NCBI RefSeq assembly: GCF_016405145.1
Contig: NZ_JAEKIA010000003.1
Span: 124,001 to 188,000, forward strand
DNA length: 64,000 nucleotides
Reading direction: 5' to 3'
Origin: Schaalia cardiffensis
GTDB taxonomy: Bacteria; Actinomycetota; Actinomycetes; Actinomycetales; Actinomycetaceae
Every line of letters starts with the position of its first letter. Positions within the stretch are counted from its first letter, which is position 1. The position numbers and the translations under genes were made by a program. The notes below the pieces were generated by a model, which was not told the DNA's origin, did not search any database, and saw only the letters and a list, made by a program, of their open reading frames with translations. Shown here piece by piece: positions 42,684 through 52,254 of the stretch.

Positions 42684-43667
42684 TCAACCTCCTGCAAAGG
42701 GTGGGAGCACATCGAGTTGCAGACCGGGACGCAAAGGAGTGTTCCGATCGGCGGGTTTACGGTTCAGCAGGAAAGTGGAGACTTCGAGGACCGGTGCAAG
42801 GGCGGGACGTGAATCGGCGAGCATCCCGAGGAGTACGCCGAGGGTTGTCGGCAGGGAAGAGGCGGGGATCTCCAACTCGTCTGCTTCGGCAGCCTCAGCT
42901 GCGCCCCCGAAGAATCGCACGAGCATCGGAGCTTCGCGTAGGGGTTTCGTGATGCGTTCACTCAGAGTGACGACCACTCTCATCGGCTGCTTGTCATCCG
43001 GCACGTAGGTCCAGGTCGCATAGTCCACAGCAGTGCGCTCCAGGATGCGTTCCACGAGGCCTCGACGCAATTCGAGGGCGAGGGGGTCGGGATCTTCCGG
43101 ATGCGTGAAGGGACAGGCCGTCATGACGAGCGAGGTCGGATGCCCGTGGAGCGGTGAGGCAGCGAAACCCAGTGCCGAGAGGAACATGCGGATCTTGCCC
43201 ATATGGCTGGAAAGAGTGAAGCCCTCGGGAAGACGCGTGAAATGTGAATGATCGGGGATCCCGGTGGCTTCGAGGGCATGATTAGCCCACTTACGGCCAA
43301 TCAGTCGGGCAATGGCTCCGGGGTCGTCATTGGTTTCCCTGAGTACGTCGAGGATCGCGCTCGTCATCTGGTTGAGCATGAGCGCGGGGAAGGCCGGGTC
43401 CGTCGGCGTTGTTGTTGAATAGCCGAGGGCGGGGCGCCCTCGCCCCTGGGCGGGCAGCTGCTCGCGCGACACGAGGCCCATTGCCATGAGGGCATCCAGG
43501 GTCTCCCGGACGGAGGAGACGTGCAGTTCTGCTTCGGCAGCAAGATCCGAGACTGTCACGGGGGTTTCGTGCTCGGCGATCCTCTCGAGGAGGGAGTGCT
43601 GCGCGGCGGTGAGCGATGCCATCGTCGACAGGGTGTCGGCGAATGATCGGGTAGTGACACGCGTCAT
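42684..43667 (-). CDS. COG2345-like HTH regulator fused to C-terminal MoaD sulfur carrier
   Basis: A 327-residue two-part protein. Residues about 12-90 form a winged HTH (LLERIAEHETPVTVSDLAAEAELHVSSVRETLDALMAMGLV) followed by GRPALGYS, as in COG2345 ArsR-like regulators, and a middle domain with LGFAASPLHG and the CPF-type segment MTACPF (about residues 180-190). Residues 248-327 are a complete MoaD: MLVRFFGGAAEA, LLGMLADSRPAL, FLLNRKPAD and the terminal PPFAGG. The C-terminal Gly-Gly is the site MoeB would adenylate and thiocarboxylate. One uninterrupted frame covers both; Met248 may be an internal start, with only weak ribosome-site sequence. No other MoaD exists in the window. The start at 43667 has GAGG upstream. 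Confidence 0.88.
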   Translation of the reverse strand: MTRVTTRSFADTLSTMASLTAAQHSLLERIAEHETPVTVSDLAAEAELHVSSVRETLDALMAMGLVSREQLPAQGRGRPALGYSTTTPTDPAFPALMLNQMTSAILDVLRETNDDPGAIARLIGRKWANHALEATGIPDHSHFTRLPEGFTLSSHMGKIRMFLSALGFAASPLHGHPTSLVMTACPFTHPEDPDPLALELRRGLVERILERTAVDYATWTYVPDDKQPMRVVVTLSERITKPLREAPMLVRFFGGAAEAAEADELEIPASSLPTTLGVLLGMLADSRPALAPVLEVSTFLLNRKPADRNTPLRPGLQLDVLPPFAGG

Positions 43668-43869
43668 GGAGCCTCTTCGATTAGGGACGGACGAAATGGA
43701 TTTCAGTCTGCCAGCGCCATGGGGTGAGTGACAACTGAAGGAGAGACGACTCTCCTTCCTCGCCCGCGCCCCGGCGAGGGGCACTCACCAGCCTTGATGC
43801 CTCAAAAAAGAGGAGGGACGGGCTCAGTGGAAGCGAGGAAGGAGAAGCAATCGTCCGAGTGTGTGCTGC

Positions 43870-44652
43870 TCACCAGCCGCGCTTGCGCCCAACGGGTTGC
43901 TTCGCGTCACGCGAGCGGTACACGACCGAGGGGCGCGTGACGTAGCCGACCGGCGCAGAAGCGACGTGCACGAGGCGCGTGAAGGGCCACACGCAGAACA
44001 GGAGCATGCCCGCGATGATGTGCATCTGGAAGCTCAGGGGCACATCAAGCATGTACTCGGGCTTGGGTGAGAGCATGAGGATCGAGCGGAACCATACGGA
44101 GATCGTCTCGCGGTAGTCGTAACCGTGACCGGAGAAGCTCGGAACAACCTGATGCATGACGGTCGCGACGATGCCCAGGGCGATCGGCAGGCACAAGAGC
44201 ACGTAGGTGACGATGTCCATGCGGGTTGTCGCCAGACGCACCGACTTGACGAAGATGCGACGGTAGAGCAGACCGAGAAGGCCAATGACCGTGACGAGGC
44301 CCGCGATGCTACCGCCCACGGTCGCCCCCATGTGGTACATCTCCTCGGAGACGCCCACGGCCTCAGTCAAGGCCTTCGGGACGAAGAGGCCACCGACGTG
44401 GCCGAGTCCGACGAACAGGATGCCGAAGTGGAACATGGGGGAGGACCAGCGCAGAATCGCGGACTCGTTCCAGTTCGAGGAGCGGGAGGTCCAGCCGTAC
44501 TGGTCGGTCTTGTAGCGCCAGATGAGGCCGACGACAAGGAGGACGATCGCGAGGTAGGGCAGGACGACCCAGGCGAGCGTGCCGAACACGCCGACACTCC
44601 GGCCCGCCTCAGCGCCGTTTTCCAGCACGAGCACGCGGCTCATGAAATCCAT
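43870..44652 (-). CDS. narI: Respiratory nitrate reductase gamma subunit (cytochrome b)
   Basis: A 260-residue membrane subunit with five helices that anchors NarGH and passes electrons from quinol through two b hemes. The likely heme ligands are the His pairs in MFHFGILFVGLGHVGG and, late in the protein, MHQVVPSFSGHG and FQMHIIAGM. ATG at 44652 has AAAGG 10 nt upstream; GTG 44661 is the alternative and overlaps the narJ stop. A ~30-residue basic tail (SRDAKQPVGRKRGW) ends it. It is the last gene of narGHJI. Confidence 0.95.
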   Translation of the reverse strand: MDFMSRVLVLENGAEAGRSVGVFGTLAWVVLPYLAIVLLVVGLIWRYKTDQYGWTSRSSNWNESAILRWSSPMFHFGILFVGLGHVGGLFVPKALTEAVGVSEEMYHMGATVGGSIAGLVTVIGLLGLLYRRIFVKSVRLATTRMDIVTYVLLCLPIALGIVATVMHQVVPSFSGHGYDYRETISVWFRSILMLSPKPEYMLDVPLSFQMHIIAGMLLFCVWPFTRLVHVASAPVGYVTRPSVVYRSRDAKQPVGRKRGW

Positions 44653-44657
44653 GTGAG

Positions 44658-45338
44658 TCACCTTTCCGAGACGAGGAGCGGGGAAGGAGTGGACGTAAGA
44701 TCACCGATCCCGACGAGTTCAGTCGGGGGACCTTGCGAGATGAGCCGCTGATAGGCGGCTACGACCTCGGGGGTCGCTTCGGGAAGAGTCAGGACGAGGG
44801 CTTCGAGGAGCTCCGCCCAGGGGGACGCATAGGAACGCAGGGCTGAACGGACCACTTCAATGCCTTCCCGGTTCGCCTCGAGAAGATTCTCGGCGACACC
44901 GGAATCATCAAGGGCTGCGAACTCAAGGAGGAGAGGCAGGTGATCGGGGAGTTCTTCGCGTTCCACCTCGAAGCCGGAGCGTTTGAGCGCTTCTTTGAAA
45001 CCGATGATCGCTTGGCCTCGCGACCTCGTGTCCCCATGGGTGTAGTAGGTCAGGCCGAGGGCGCAGCGGCGCCTCTGATCGAAGGTCTCCACATAGGCGA
45101 TTTCGAGTTCGCGCAGGCTCATGCTCTCTGCCGCGTCGCAAAACGCGCGCAGACGCTCGGCGACGGGGAGGGGAAGACCATCAAGTCCGGCGCGCACCGT
45201 AGCGAGCTCCTCAGCAGTCTTCTCGTCTGGATAGTCGAGAAGGAGCGAGCACGCCATGCGGACGAAGCGCTTCTGCTCGTCGCTCACCGGCTCCAGCGCA
45301 GGGCTGGGGAGGCGGGGCTGGCCGATGAGGGTACTCAT
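44658..45338 (-). CDS. narJ: Nitrate reductase assembly chaperone
   Basis: A 226-residue NarJ of the TorD/NarJ family, required for cofactor insertion into NarG and for NarGH attachment to NarI. It shows RMACSLLLDYPDEKTAEELATVRAGL, the ETFDQRRRCALGLTYYTHGDTRSRGQA segment that is the family signature, and LPLLLEFAALD. The start overlaps the narH stop by 4 nt. Confidence 0.96.
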   Translation of the reverse strand: MSTLIGQPRLPSPALEPVSDEQKRFVRMACSLLLDYPDEKTAEELATVRAGLDGLPLPVAERLRAFCDAAESMSLRELEIAYVETFDQRRRCALGLTYYTHGDTRSRGQAIIGFKEALKRSGFEVEREELPDHLPLLLEFAALDDSGVAENLLEANREGIEVVRSALRSYASPWAELLEALVLTLPEATPEVVAAYQRLISQGPPTELVGIGDLTSTPSPLLVSER

Positions 45339-46870
45339 TTCAGTACCTCAAGGGGGAGCATAGTGCGGCCCTCGGGGGTTGAGCCGCCCTTCGGGGTGGA
45401 CATCCCGTGGAAGGCCTCCACATCGTAGGACACGGGGCAATCCTCGAGTCCGGCGATCCCTCGGGGAAGCTCAGGCGAGGTGGTGGGCACGACGTAGCGG
45501 TCGTCGTACTTCGCGATCGCGAGCATCCGGTACATCTCCTGGAGCTGCACGCCGGTCATGCCCACGGCAGCTGCGATCTGCTCATTGCCCTCTTCACCGT
45601 TGTGAATGTCGCGCATGTAGGAGCGCATCGCACCGAGTCGACGCAGCGCCAACTCGACCGGCTTCGTGTTGCCGGCGGTGAACAGGCCCGCGAGGTATTC
45701 GAGAGGAATACGCATCTTCGCGATCGCAGAGAGCAAGATCTTGTGGTCCTCACCGTCTGAACCGGAGGCGGTCACCTGGTCAACGACCGGGGACAGCGGT
45801 GGCACGTACCAAACCATCGGCAGGGTGCGGAACTCGGGGTGGAGCGGCAGAGCCAGAGCATAGGTGTGGATGAGTGTGTAGACCGGCGACTGCTGGGCGG
45901 CCTCGATCCACGAATGCGGGACGCCGTTCGCCTTCGCCGCCTCCACGACCTCCGGGTCGAAGGGGTCGAGGAGGATCGAACGCTGAGCCTCGTACAGGTC
46001 CCCCTCGTTCTCGGTGGCCGCGGCCTCGGACACGCGATCCGCGTCGTAGAGGAGCACCCCGAGGTAGCGGAGACGACCCACGCAAGTTTCGGAGCAGACC
46101 GTGGGCAGGCCCGCCTCGAGGCGCGGATAGCACAGGGTGCATTTCTCAGCTTTGCCGGTCTTGTGGTTGAAGTAGACCTTCTTGTAGGGGCAGGCCGAGA
46201 CGCACATGCGCCAGCCTCGGCACTTGTCCTGGTCGACGAGGACGATGCCGTCCTCGGTGCGCTTGTACATCGCGCCGGAAGGGCAGGCCGAAACACACGC
46301 CGGGTTGAGGCAGTGCTCGCAGATGCGCGGCAGATAGAACATGTAGGCGTCTTCGATGGTCTTCGAAACCTGCAGGTTCATCTGCTTGAGGACGGGGTCT
46401 GAGTCGAGGGTCTCCATCGAACCGCCCAGATCATCATCCCAGTTCGGACCCCAGTTGACCGTGCCCATCTCCTCGCCGGTGATCTGAGAGACCGGGGGGA
46501 CGGAGGGCACGGACTTCTGGTTCGCGGGGGTACGCAAAAGCTTGTCGTACTCGTAGGTCCAGGGCTCGTAGTAGTCGTCCTGGGTCGGCATCGTCGGATT
46601 GTGGAAGATCTTCGCGAGGGTCGCGAGTCGCCCACCCTGTTCGAGGACGAGCTTGCCCTGCTTCGTTCGACGCCAACCGCCCCGCCACTTGTCCTGGTCG
46701 GACCATCCGCGCGGGTAGCCGACACCGGGGCGGGTCTCGACATTGTTGAACCACATGTACTCGGTGCCCTCGCGGTTCGTCCACGCCTGCTTGCAGGTGA
46801 CCGAACAGGTGTGACAGCCGATGCACTTATCGAGGTTCATCACCATCGCGATCTGTGCCATGACCTTCAT
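45335..46870 (-). CDS. narH: Nitrate reductase beta subunit, iron-sulfur protein
   Basis: A 511-residue NarH with the four-cluster pattern: CIGCHTCSVTCKQAW (Cys16, 19, 22, 26), ICEHCLNPACVSACPSG, CRGWRMCVSACPYKK (Trp in place of Cys gives the 3Fe-4S cluster, normal for NarH), and CTLCYPRLEAGLPTVCSETC. It carries electrons from NarI to NarG. The true start MKVMAQIAMVMNLDK at 46870 overlaps the narG stop by one base (TGATG). Confidence 0.97.
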   Translation of the reverse strand: MKVMAQIAMVMNLDKCIGCHTCSVTCKQAWTNREGTEYMWFNNVETRPGVGYPRGWSDQDKWRGGWRRTKQGKLVLEQGGRLATLAKIFHNPTMPTQDDYYEPWTYEYDKLLRTPANQKSVPSVPPVSQITGEEMGTVNWGPNWDDDLGGSMETLDSDPVLKQMNLQVSKTIEDAYMFYLPRICEHCLNPACVSACPSGAMYKRTEDGIVLVDQDKCRGWRMCVSACPYKKVYFNHKTGKAEKCTLCYPRLEAGLPTVCSETCVGRLRYLGVLLYDADRVSEAAATENEGDLYEAQRSILLDPFDPEVVEAAKANGVPHSWIEAAQQSPVYTLIHTYALALPLHPEFRTLPMVWYVPPLSPVVDQVTASGSDGEDHKILLSAIAKMRIPLEYLAGLFTAGNTKPVELALRRLGAMRSYMRDIHNGEEGNEQIAAAVGMTGVQLQEMYRMLAIAKYDDRYVVPTTSPELPRGIAGLEDCPVSYDVEAFHGMSTPKGGSTPEGRTMLPLEVLK

Positions 46871-49800
46871 CAGTACTGCACCTCCTGATTGCGGCGGCGG
46901 ATCACGGTGACCTCGTCGCGCTGATTGCCCGTCGGGCCGTAGTAGTTGAACGCGAAGGAGATCTGGCCGTAACCGCCGGCCATGTGGGTCGGCTTGATCG
47001 CGATACGCGTGAGCGAATTGTGGATGCCCCCGCGCTTGCCGGTGCGCTCCGTCAAAGGAGTGCCGACCATGCGCTCTTGGGCGTGGTGCATGAACACCGT
47101 GCCCTCGGGAATGCGGTGGGAGACGACTGCACGGGCCGAGACAATGCCGTTGCGGTTGTAGGCCTCCACCCATTCGTTGTCCTTCACACCGATCTTCTCG
47201 GCGTCCTGCGGGCTCATCCAGATGGTCTGGCCCGCCCTGCCGAGCGTCAGCATGTAGGGGTTGTCGAAGTACTGCGAGTGGATCGACCACTTGTTGTGGA
47301 TCGTCAGGTAGCGGACCGCGACCTCGGCCGTGCCCTCTTGCGAAGTGCCGACGTGGCCGACGGGCTTCTCGCCGTACATGTGCGCCATGTCGAGCGGAGG
47401 ACGGAACACGGGTAGGGACTCGCCGAGGTTTTGGATCCAGTCGTGATCGATGTAGAACTGCGGGCGACCCGTGAGGGTGTGCCAGGGGCGGGACTGCTCA
47501 ATGTTCTGACAGAAGGCCGAGTAGCGCCGCCCGCCGGTTTCTGAGCCCGTCCACTCCGGGGAGGTGATGACCGAGCGGGGCTGGATCGTCGTGTCCGCGA
47601 AGGTGATGCGCTTCTCCTCATCTCCTTCGGCGAGCTGGGCCATCTTGGTGCCCGTGCGCTTCTCGAGGTCTTTGAAGCCCGTGTAGGCGAGACGACCGTT
47701 CGTCGTACCCGAGAACATGAGGATCATGTCGGCGGCCTTCACCGCAGAGTCCAGGAGGGCCGAACCCTCACCGGGAAGCCCGTCCATGGGTGCGCGGCCG
47801 TTGAGATCACCGAGCTTCTCGACCTCAATGGCCGGGTCGAAGGAAACGCCCTTTTGGACGAGTCCCGCCTTCTTCGCGAGCGGGCCGAGGCGTTCGAACT
47901 TCGTGCCGATCATCGTGTAATCGCGTTCGATCGGGATGATCTTCGGCATGTCCACGCCCGGATGCCATCCCTTGCGCTCGGGCACCATGCCGTTCTTCAG
48001 GGTGTATTCGTCGGGGGTGTCGTGGAACAGCGGGATCGACATGACGTCGAGCTGTGTGCCGAGATGATCCTTCGCGAAGCGCGAGAACACCTTCGCCAGG
48101 CTGCGGTAGATCTCGAAGTCCGTCCTCGCCTCCCACGGCGGTTTGACCGCGGCGTTGAAAGAGTGGACGTAGGGGTGCATGTCCGTGGAGGACAGGTCTT
48201 CCTTCTCGTACCAGGTCGCCGCGGGAAGGACGATATCGGAGTGCAGCGTGGTCGAGGTGTTGCGGAAGTCCGCGACCCACATGAGGTCGAGCTTGCCTTC
48301 AGCCGCTTCATCCCTCCACTCGATCGAGTGCGGGCGCGCGTCCTCGGGCAGTTCTTCCGCGTTGACGGAGTTTTCAGCGCCGAGCATGTGCTTGAGGAAG
48401 AACTCGGTGCCCTTCGCGGAAGAGCCCAGGAGGTTCGTCCTCCAGTTCGCGAGGATGCGTGGGAAATTCTCGGGCGAATCGGGGTTCGTCACGGCGAACT
48501 TCAAACGTCCTTCGTTGAGTTCTTGGGCGACGTAGTCGGCGGGAGCCATTCCCGCTTCCTTCGCCTGGCGTCCGAGTTCGAGCGGTGAACGATCATAGGC
48601 GGGGAAGGAGGGCATCCATCCGCGCTGTGCGGCCTCGACGAGGGTGTCCGCGATCGTCATGCCTTCGAGTTTGCCGGCGCCAAGGGGATGAGCCATAGCG
48701 TCGGCGCGGGCGCCGTCGTAGCGCCACTGGCTCGTCGTCATGTAGTACCAGCCGGTCGAGATCATCTGACGCGGCGGCCGCTGCCAGTCGAGGGCGAGGG
48801 CGTACTGCTGCCAGCCGGTGATCGGGCGGACCTTCTCCTGGCCGACGTAGTGGGCCCAGCCGCCGCCATTGCGGCCCTCGCAGGCGCAGATCGTCGTGAG
48901 GGTGAGGAATCCGCGGTACATGAGGTCGGAGTGGAAGTAGTGGTTCGTACCCGCGCCCATGAGGATCATGGAGCGGCCCTCGGAAGCGAGGGCATTGAGT
49001 GCGAATTCACGTCCGATCTTCTCGCATGCTGCAGCGGGAACCCCGGTGATGGTCTCCTGCCAGGCGGGGGTCGCCGGGCAACTCGGATCGTCGTAGCCGC
49101 TGGGCCACTGTCCGGGAAGGCCATCGCGTTCGACGGCGTGCTGGGCGAGCATGAGGTCGAAGACGGTCGTGACGAGACGGCCATTGACTCGACGGGCGGG
49201 AACGCCGCGGCGCACGACGCCGGCGCCCACGGACTCGGTGCCTTGCGAGGAAGGCAGGTCGAAACGGTTGAGGAGGACCTCAACGGGCTCCCACTCGTTC
49301 GTGTCCATTATGGACAGGACCGGTTCGACGCCCTCAAGCTTGAGGTTCCACTTGCCCGCTCCCTCTTCACCGTAGTGGTCGGCGAGGGTTCCGCCCGGAT
49401 CCTTCACGGTGCCATCGGCCTCGATGACGAGGGGACGGTGCTCATTGTGCTCGCTCCTCTCGGTCGTGCCCTCGGGCATCATGGAGGCCGTGAGGAACTT
49501 GCCGGGAGCGTAGGAGGAGGTGAGGCCTTCGGCTCCGACGACGCCTTCGAGGGATTTCGCGTCGACCTCGTCGAGGGTGACGAGGAAGGGGGAGTCCGAG
49601 TATCGCTTCACGTAGTCGGCGAAGAACTCCTCACGCTTATCGACGTAGAACTCCTTGAAGACGACATGCGCCATGCCTTCGGCGAGGGCGGCGTCGGTGC
49701 CGGGGTGGACACGCAGCCACTCGTCGGAGAACTTCGTGTTCTCCGCATAGTCGGGGGAGACGACGATGACTTTCTGGCCATGGTAGCGGGCCTCGGTCAT

Positions 49801-50631
49801 GAAGTGGGCGTCGGGGGTGCGGGTCAGGGGCAGGTTCGTGCCCCACATGATGAGGTACTGGGCGTTGTACCAGTCGCCCGCTTCGGAGACGTCGGTCTGG
49901 TCGCCGAAGACTTGGGGCGAGGCCGGGGGAAGGTCGGCGTACCAGTCGTAGAAGGAGAGCATCGTTCCACCGATGAGCTGGTGGAATCGGGCGCCCGCAC
50001 CATAGGACACCATCGACATAGCGGGGATGACGGTGAAGCCCGCGCAGCGGTCGGGTCCCCAGGTCTTGACGGTCCACACGTAGGCGGAGGCCATCATCTC
50101 AATGGCTTCTTCCCAGGAGACTCGGACCATTCCGCCGCGGCCTCGCTGGGATTTGTAGGCCTTCGCTTTCTTCGGATCGGAGACGATATCACCCCAGGCG
50201 AGTACCGGGTCACCCAGGCGCGCCTTCGCTTCGCGGAACATATCGACGAGGACGCCGCGCGCATAGGGGTACTTGATGCGGGTCGGGGAGTACTCGTACC
50301 AGGAGAAGGCCGCGCCGCGCGGGCAGCCGCGAGGCTCGTAGTCGGGCATATTCGGTCCGGTCGAAGGGTAGTCGGTCGCCTGGGATTCCCAGGTGATGAC
50401 GCCGTCTTTGACGTAGACCTTCCACGAGCATGAGCCCGTGCAGTTCACGCCGTGGGTGGATCGGACGACCTTGTCGTAGTGGTGGCGTTGGCGGTAGAAC
50501 TCGTCGGCTTCGCGCCCGCCTTCGAGGAAGAGCTGGCGGGCGTCTGTACTCGCGGTGCCGCGTCGCAGCCACGAGCCCATCGCGAAGAGGGCTGCGCCCG
50601 TCGCCTTCGGGGAGGGGGTGGTGGAGGTCAT
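46870..50631 (-). CDS. narG: Nitrate reductase alpha subunit, molybdenum enzyme
   Basis: A 1253-residue NarG, the usual size. The FS0 cluster ligands are HGVNCTGSC (His60, Cys64, Cys68) with Cys103 in RGCPRG. The molybdenum ligand is the Asp in YADLPPASPQ (D233, equivalent to E. coli Asp222). It reduces nitrate to nitrite on the cytoplasmic side using bis-MGD made by the neighbouring moa/moe/mob genes. No twin-Arg signal is present. The start is ATG with CCTGTGGGTT-side weak ribosome site; GGAGT precedes it. narK is 72 bp upstream on the same strand. Confidence 0.98.
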   Translation of the reverse strand: MTSTTPSPKATGAALFAMGSWLRRGTASTDARQLFLEGGREADEFYRQRHHYDKVVRSTHGVNCTGSCSWKVYVKDGVITWESQATDYPSTGPNMPDYEPRGCPRGAAFSWYEYSPTRIKYPYARGVLVDMFREAKARLGDPVLAWGDIVSDPKKAKAYKSQRGRGGMVRVSWEEAIEMMASAYVWTVKTWGPDRCAGFTVIPAMSMVSYGAGARFHQLIGGTMLSFYDWYADLPPASPQVFGDQTDVSEAGDWYNAQYLIMWGTNLPLTRTPDAHFMTEARYHGQKVIVVSPDYAENTKFSDEWLRVHPGTDAALAEGMAHVVFKEFYVDKREEFFADYVKRYSDSPFLVTLDEVDAKSLEGVVGAEGLTSSYAPGKFLTASMMPEGTTERSEHNEHRPLVIEADGTVKDPGGTLADHYGEEGAGKWNLKLEGVEPVLSIMDTNEWEPVEVLLNRFDLPSSQGTESVGAGVVRRGVPARRVNGRLVTTVFDLMLAQHAVERDGLPGQWPSGYDDPSCPATPAWQETITGVPAAACEKIGREFALNALASEGRSMILMGAGTNHYFHSDLMYRGFLTLTTICACEGRNGGGWAHYVGQEKVRPITGWQQYALALDWQRPPRQMISTGWYYMTTSQWRYDGARADAMAHPLGAGKLEGMTIADTLVEAAQRGWMPSFPAYDRSPLELGRQAKEAGMAPADYVAQELNEGRLKFAVTNPDSPENFPRILANWRTNLLGSSAKGTEFFLKHMLGAENSVNAEELPEDARPHSIEWRDEAAEGKLDLMWVADFRNTSTTLHSDIVLPAATWYEKEDLSSTDMHPYVHSFNAAVKPPWEARTDFEIYRSLAKVFSRFAKDHLGTQLDVMSIPLFHDTPDEYTLKNGMVPERKGWHPGVDMPKIIPIERDYTMIGTKFERLGPLAKKAGLVQKGVSFDPAIEVEKLGDLNGRAPMDGLPGEGSALLDSAVKAADMILMFSGTTNGRLAYTGFKDLEKRTGTKMAQLAEGDEEKRITFADTTIQPRSVITSPEWTGSETGGRRYSAFCQNIEQSRPWHTLTGRPQFYIDHDWIQNLGESLPVFRPPLDMAHMYGEKPVGHVGTSQEGTAEVAVRYLTIHNKWSIHSQYFDNPYMLTLGRAGQTIWMSPQDAEKIGVKDNEWVEAYNRNGIVSARAVVSHRIPEGTVFMHHAQERMVGTPLTERTGKRGGIHNSLTRIAIKPTHMAGGYGQISFAFNYYGPTGNQRDEVTVIRRRNQEVQY

Positions 50632-50703
50632 CGGGACTCCTGTGGGTTGGTCTGAGGGGCTGTGGCGAGTCGTGGGGCCGATTGGAGAGGCGGCCCGACG
50701 AGA

Positions 50704-52047
50704 TCAGCCGGGGAAGGGGGCACCGGGGCGGGCGTAGCGCATCCAGCACAGGACGGCGCACAGGACGCAGTAGCTGGCCGCGACGAAGTAGAAGACGTGG
50801 GCAGGCATGAGGGTCAGGGCGACGCCGACGAGGAAGGGGCCGAGGGCGGCAACTGCACCGGTGAAGCCCTGGGCGCCTCCGGCTTGACGTTTCGGCATGA
50901 TCATCGGCATCTGCTTGAAGGTCGAGGCGTTTCCGACGCCCGCGAAGAAGAACATGGCGAGCATGCCCATGAGGAAGGGTGTGAAGTCGGAGGGGTCATC
51001 CGTCGTCATGAGAACCCATCCGCACCATGAGAGTGTGAGCGCCATTCCGATGGCGGAGACGAAGGTCCAGATCGCGCCACCGAACTTGTCGCACAGGGGC
51101 CCCCAGGCGAAGCGCAGGACCGCGCCGATGAGGGTGCCGAGGAAGGCGTAGGACAGGCCGACGGGCAGGGTATCGGGGTTGAAGGATTCGGCCAGGGGTG
51201 AGAGCTTGCCGAAGTTGTTGTTGATGATGAGGGCCGTTTGGGCGCCGAAACCGGAGAAGAGACCGAAGGTCATGATGTACAAGACGGTCATGTACCAGGT
51301 GTTCGGATTGCCGAAGATGTCGAGCTGCTCTTTGACATTCGCCTTGAGGGGAACGTCCTTGAGGAAGAGGAAGGCGAGGAGCGCGGCGAGCAGCGACCAG
51401 GGGATGAAGAAAATGACAGCGTTGACGACGACGGGGGGATTCGCGGCGGCCTTGGGCGCGATCCAGGTGACTCCGAAGAGGCTCATGCTCATGAGGAAGG
51501 GGGCACTGAGCTGAATGACGGACATACCGAGGTTGCCGAGGCCTCCTTGCAGGCCAAGGGCGGTTCCCTGGAGGCGCTTGGGGAAGAAGAAACCGGTGGA
51601 GGGCATGTAACCGGAGAAGGTCGCCGCTCCGATGCCGCAGGCGAAGGAGAGCAGCAGGAGGAGCGCGAAAGAGGTATTGGGATTTTGAACTGCGAAGAAC
51701 CAGCCGATCATCGGCAGGACGTAGAGCAGGGACGACCAGTAGACCATCTTGCGGGTGCCGATGGTGGCGGGCAGGAACATGTAGACCATGCGCAAGGCTG
51801 CGCAGGACAGGCCGGGCATGGAGGTGAGCCAGTAGAGCTGGGTCTTGGAGAGTTCAAAGCCCAAGTCGTTGAGCTTCGGGGCGATTGCGTTGGGGAGGAA
51901 CCAGACAGCAAAGCCGAGGATGAGGGAGAAGGTCGTGATCGCAAGGGTTCTCCATGCGATCTGGGAACTCCAGTGCTCGGCTTCTTCGGGATTCCATCCC
52001 TCTAGGACTCGGCCCTGCCATTGTGGGGATGCGGTCGTTGTGCTCAT
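50704..52047 (-). CDS. narK: Nitrate/nitrite antiporter NarK, first gene of nar operon
   Basis: A 447-residue MFS carrier with 12 helices. It has the nitrate-porter motifs GFELSKTQLYWLTSMPGLS, AFACGIGAATFSGYMPSTGFFFPKRLQGTALGLQGGLGNLGMS, and later AGGAQGFTGAVAALGPFLVG; the Gly-rich stretches in the two halves are the nitrate signature (G-x-x-x-G-x-x-G-x-x-x). ATG at 52047 follows GGGAGGAA, an excellent site. It precedes narGHJI, forming narKGHJI. It imports nitrate and exports nitrite. Confidence 0.95.
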   Translation of the reverse strand: MSTTTASPQWQGRVLEGWNPEEAEHWSSQIAWRTLAITTFSLILGFAVWFLPNAIAPKLNDLGFELSKTQLYWLTSMPGLSCAALRMVYMFLPATIGTRKMVYWSSLLYVLPMIGWFFAVQNPNTSFALLLLLSFACGIGAATFSGYMPSTGFFFPKRLQGTALGLQGGLGNLGMSVIQLSAPFLMSMSLFGVTWIAPKAAANPPVVVNAVIFFIPWSLLAALLAFLFLKDVPLKANVKEQLDIFGNPNTWYMTVLYIMTFGLFSGFGAQTALIINNNFGKLSPLAESFNPDTLPVGLSYAFLGTLIGAVLRFAWGPLCDKFGGAIWTFVSAIGMALTLSWCGWVLMTTDDPSDFTPFLMGMLAMFFFAGVGNASTFKQMPMIMPKRQAGGAQGFTGAVAALGPFLVGVALTLMPAHVFYFVAASYCVLCAVLCWMRYARPGAPFPG

Positions 52048-52254
52048 GGTTCCTCCCGATGGTGTTCGAGGGTGGATCGTGCGTGGTTTTAGAGGGAGGG
52101 TATCAGTAAAAATAACTGCTTCGCGCAATTTTGACGGGTGCGCAAATGTTCGATAAAAGCGCAGGTCAAAGACTGTTTTAAAAGGAGGATGTGCGGAGGG
52201 TGGAGGACGAGCAGGGAATGAGGGGGGCGAATTACGCGAAAAGGGGCATGCGAA
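52048..52254 (-). promoter_or_regulatory. Promoter region of narKGHJI
   Basis: An AT-rich stretch (unusual in this GC-rich window) lies 50-140 bp before narK. On the minus strand a possible pair is TTGCGC with TGATAC 17 bp later, ending about 45 bp before the ATG. TTGACC also occurs further upstream but has no good partner. An operator for a nitrate or anaerobic regulator is likely, but no known site was recognized. Confidence 0.4.

Noticed and set aside
48688-50433. 581-codon plus-strand frame
   Set aside because: Antisense to narG, whose full set of catalytic and cluster motifs is intact on the minus strand.
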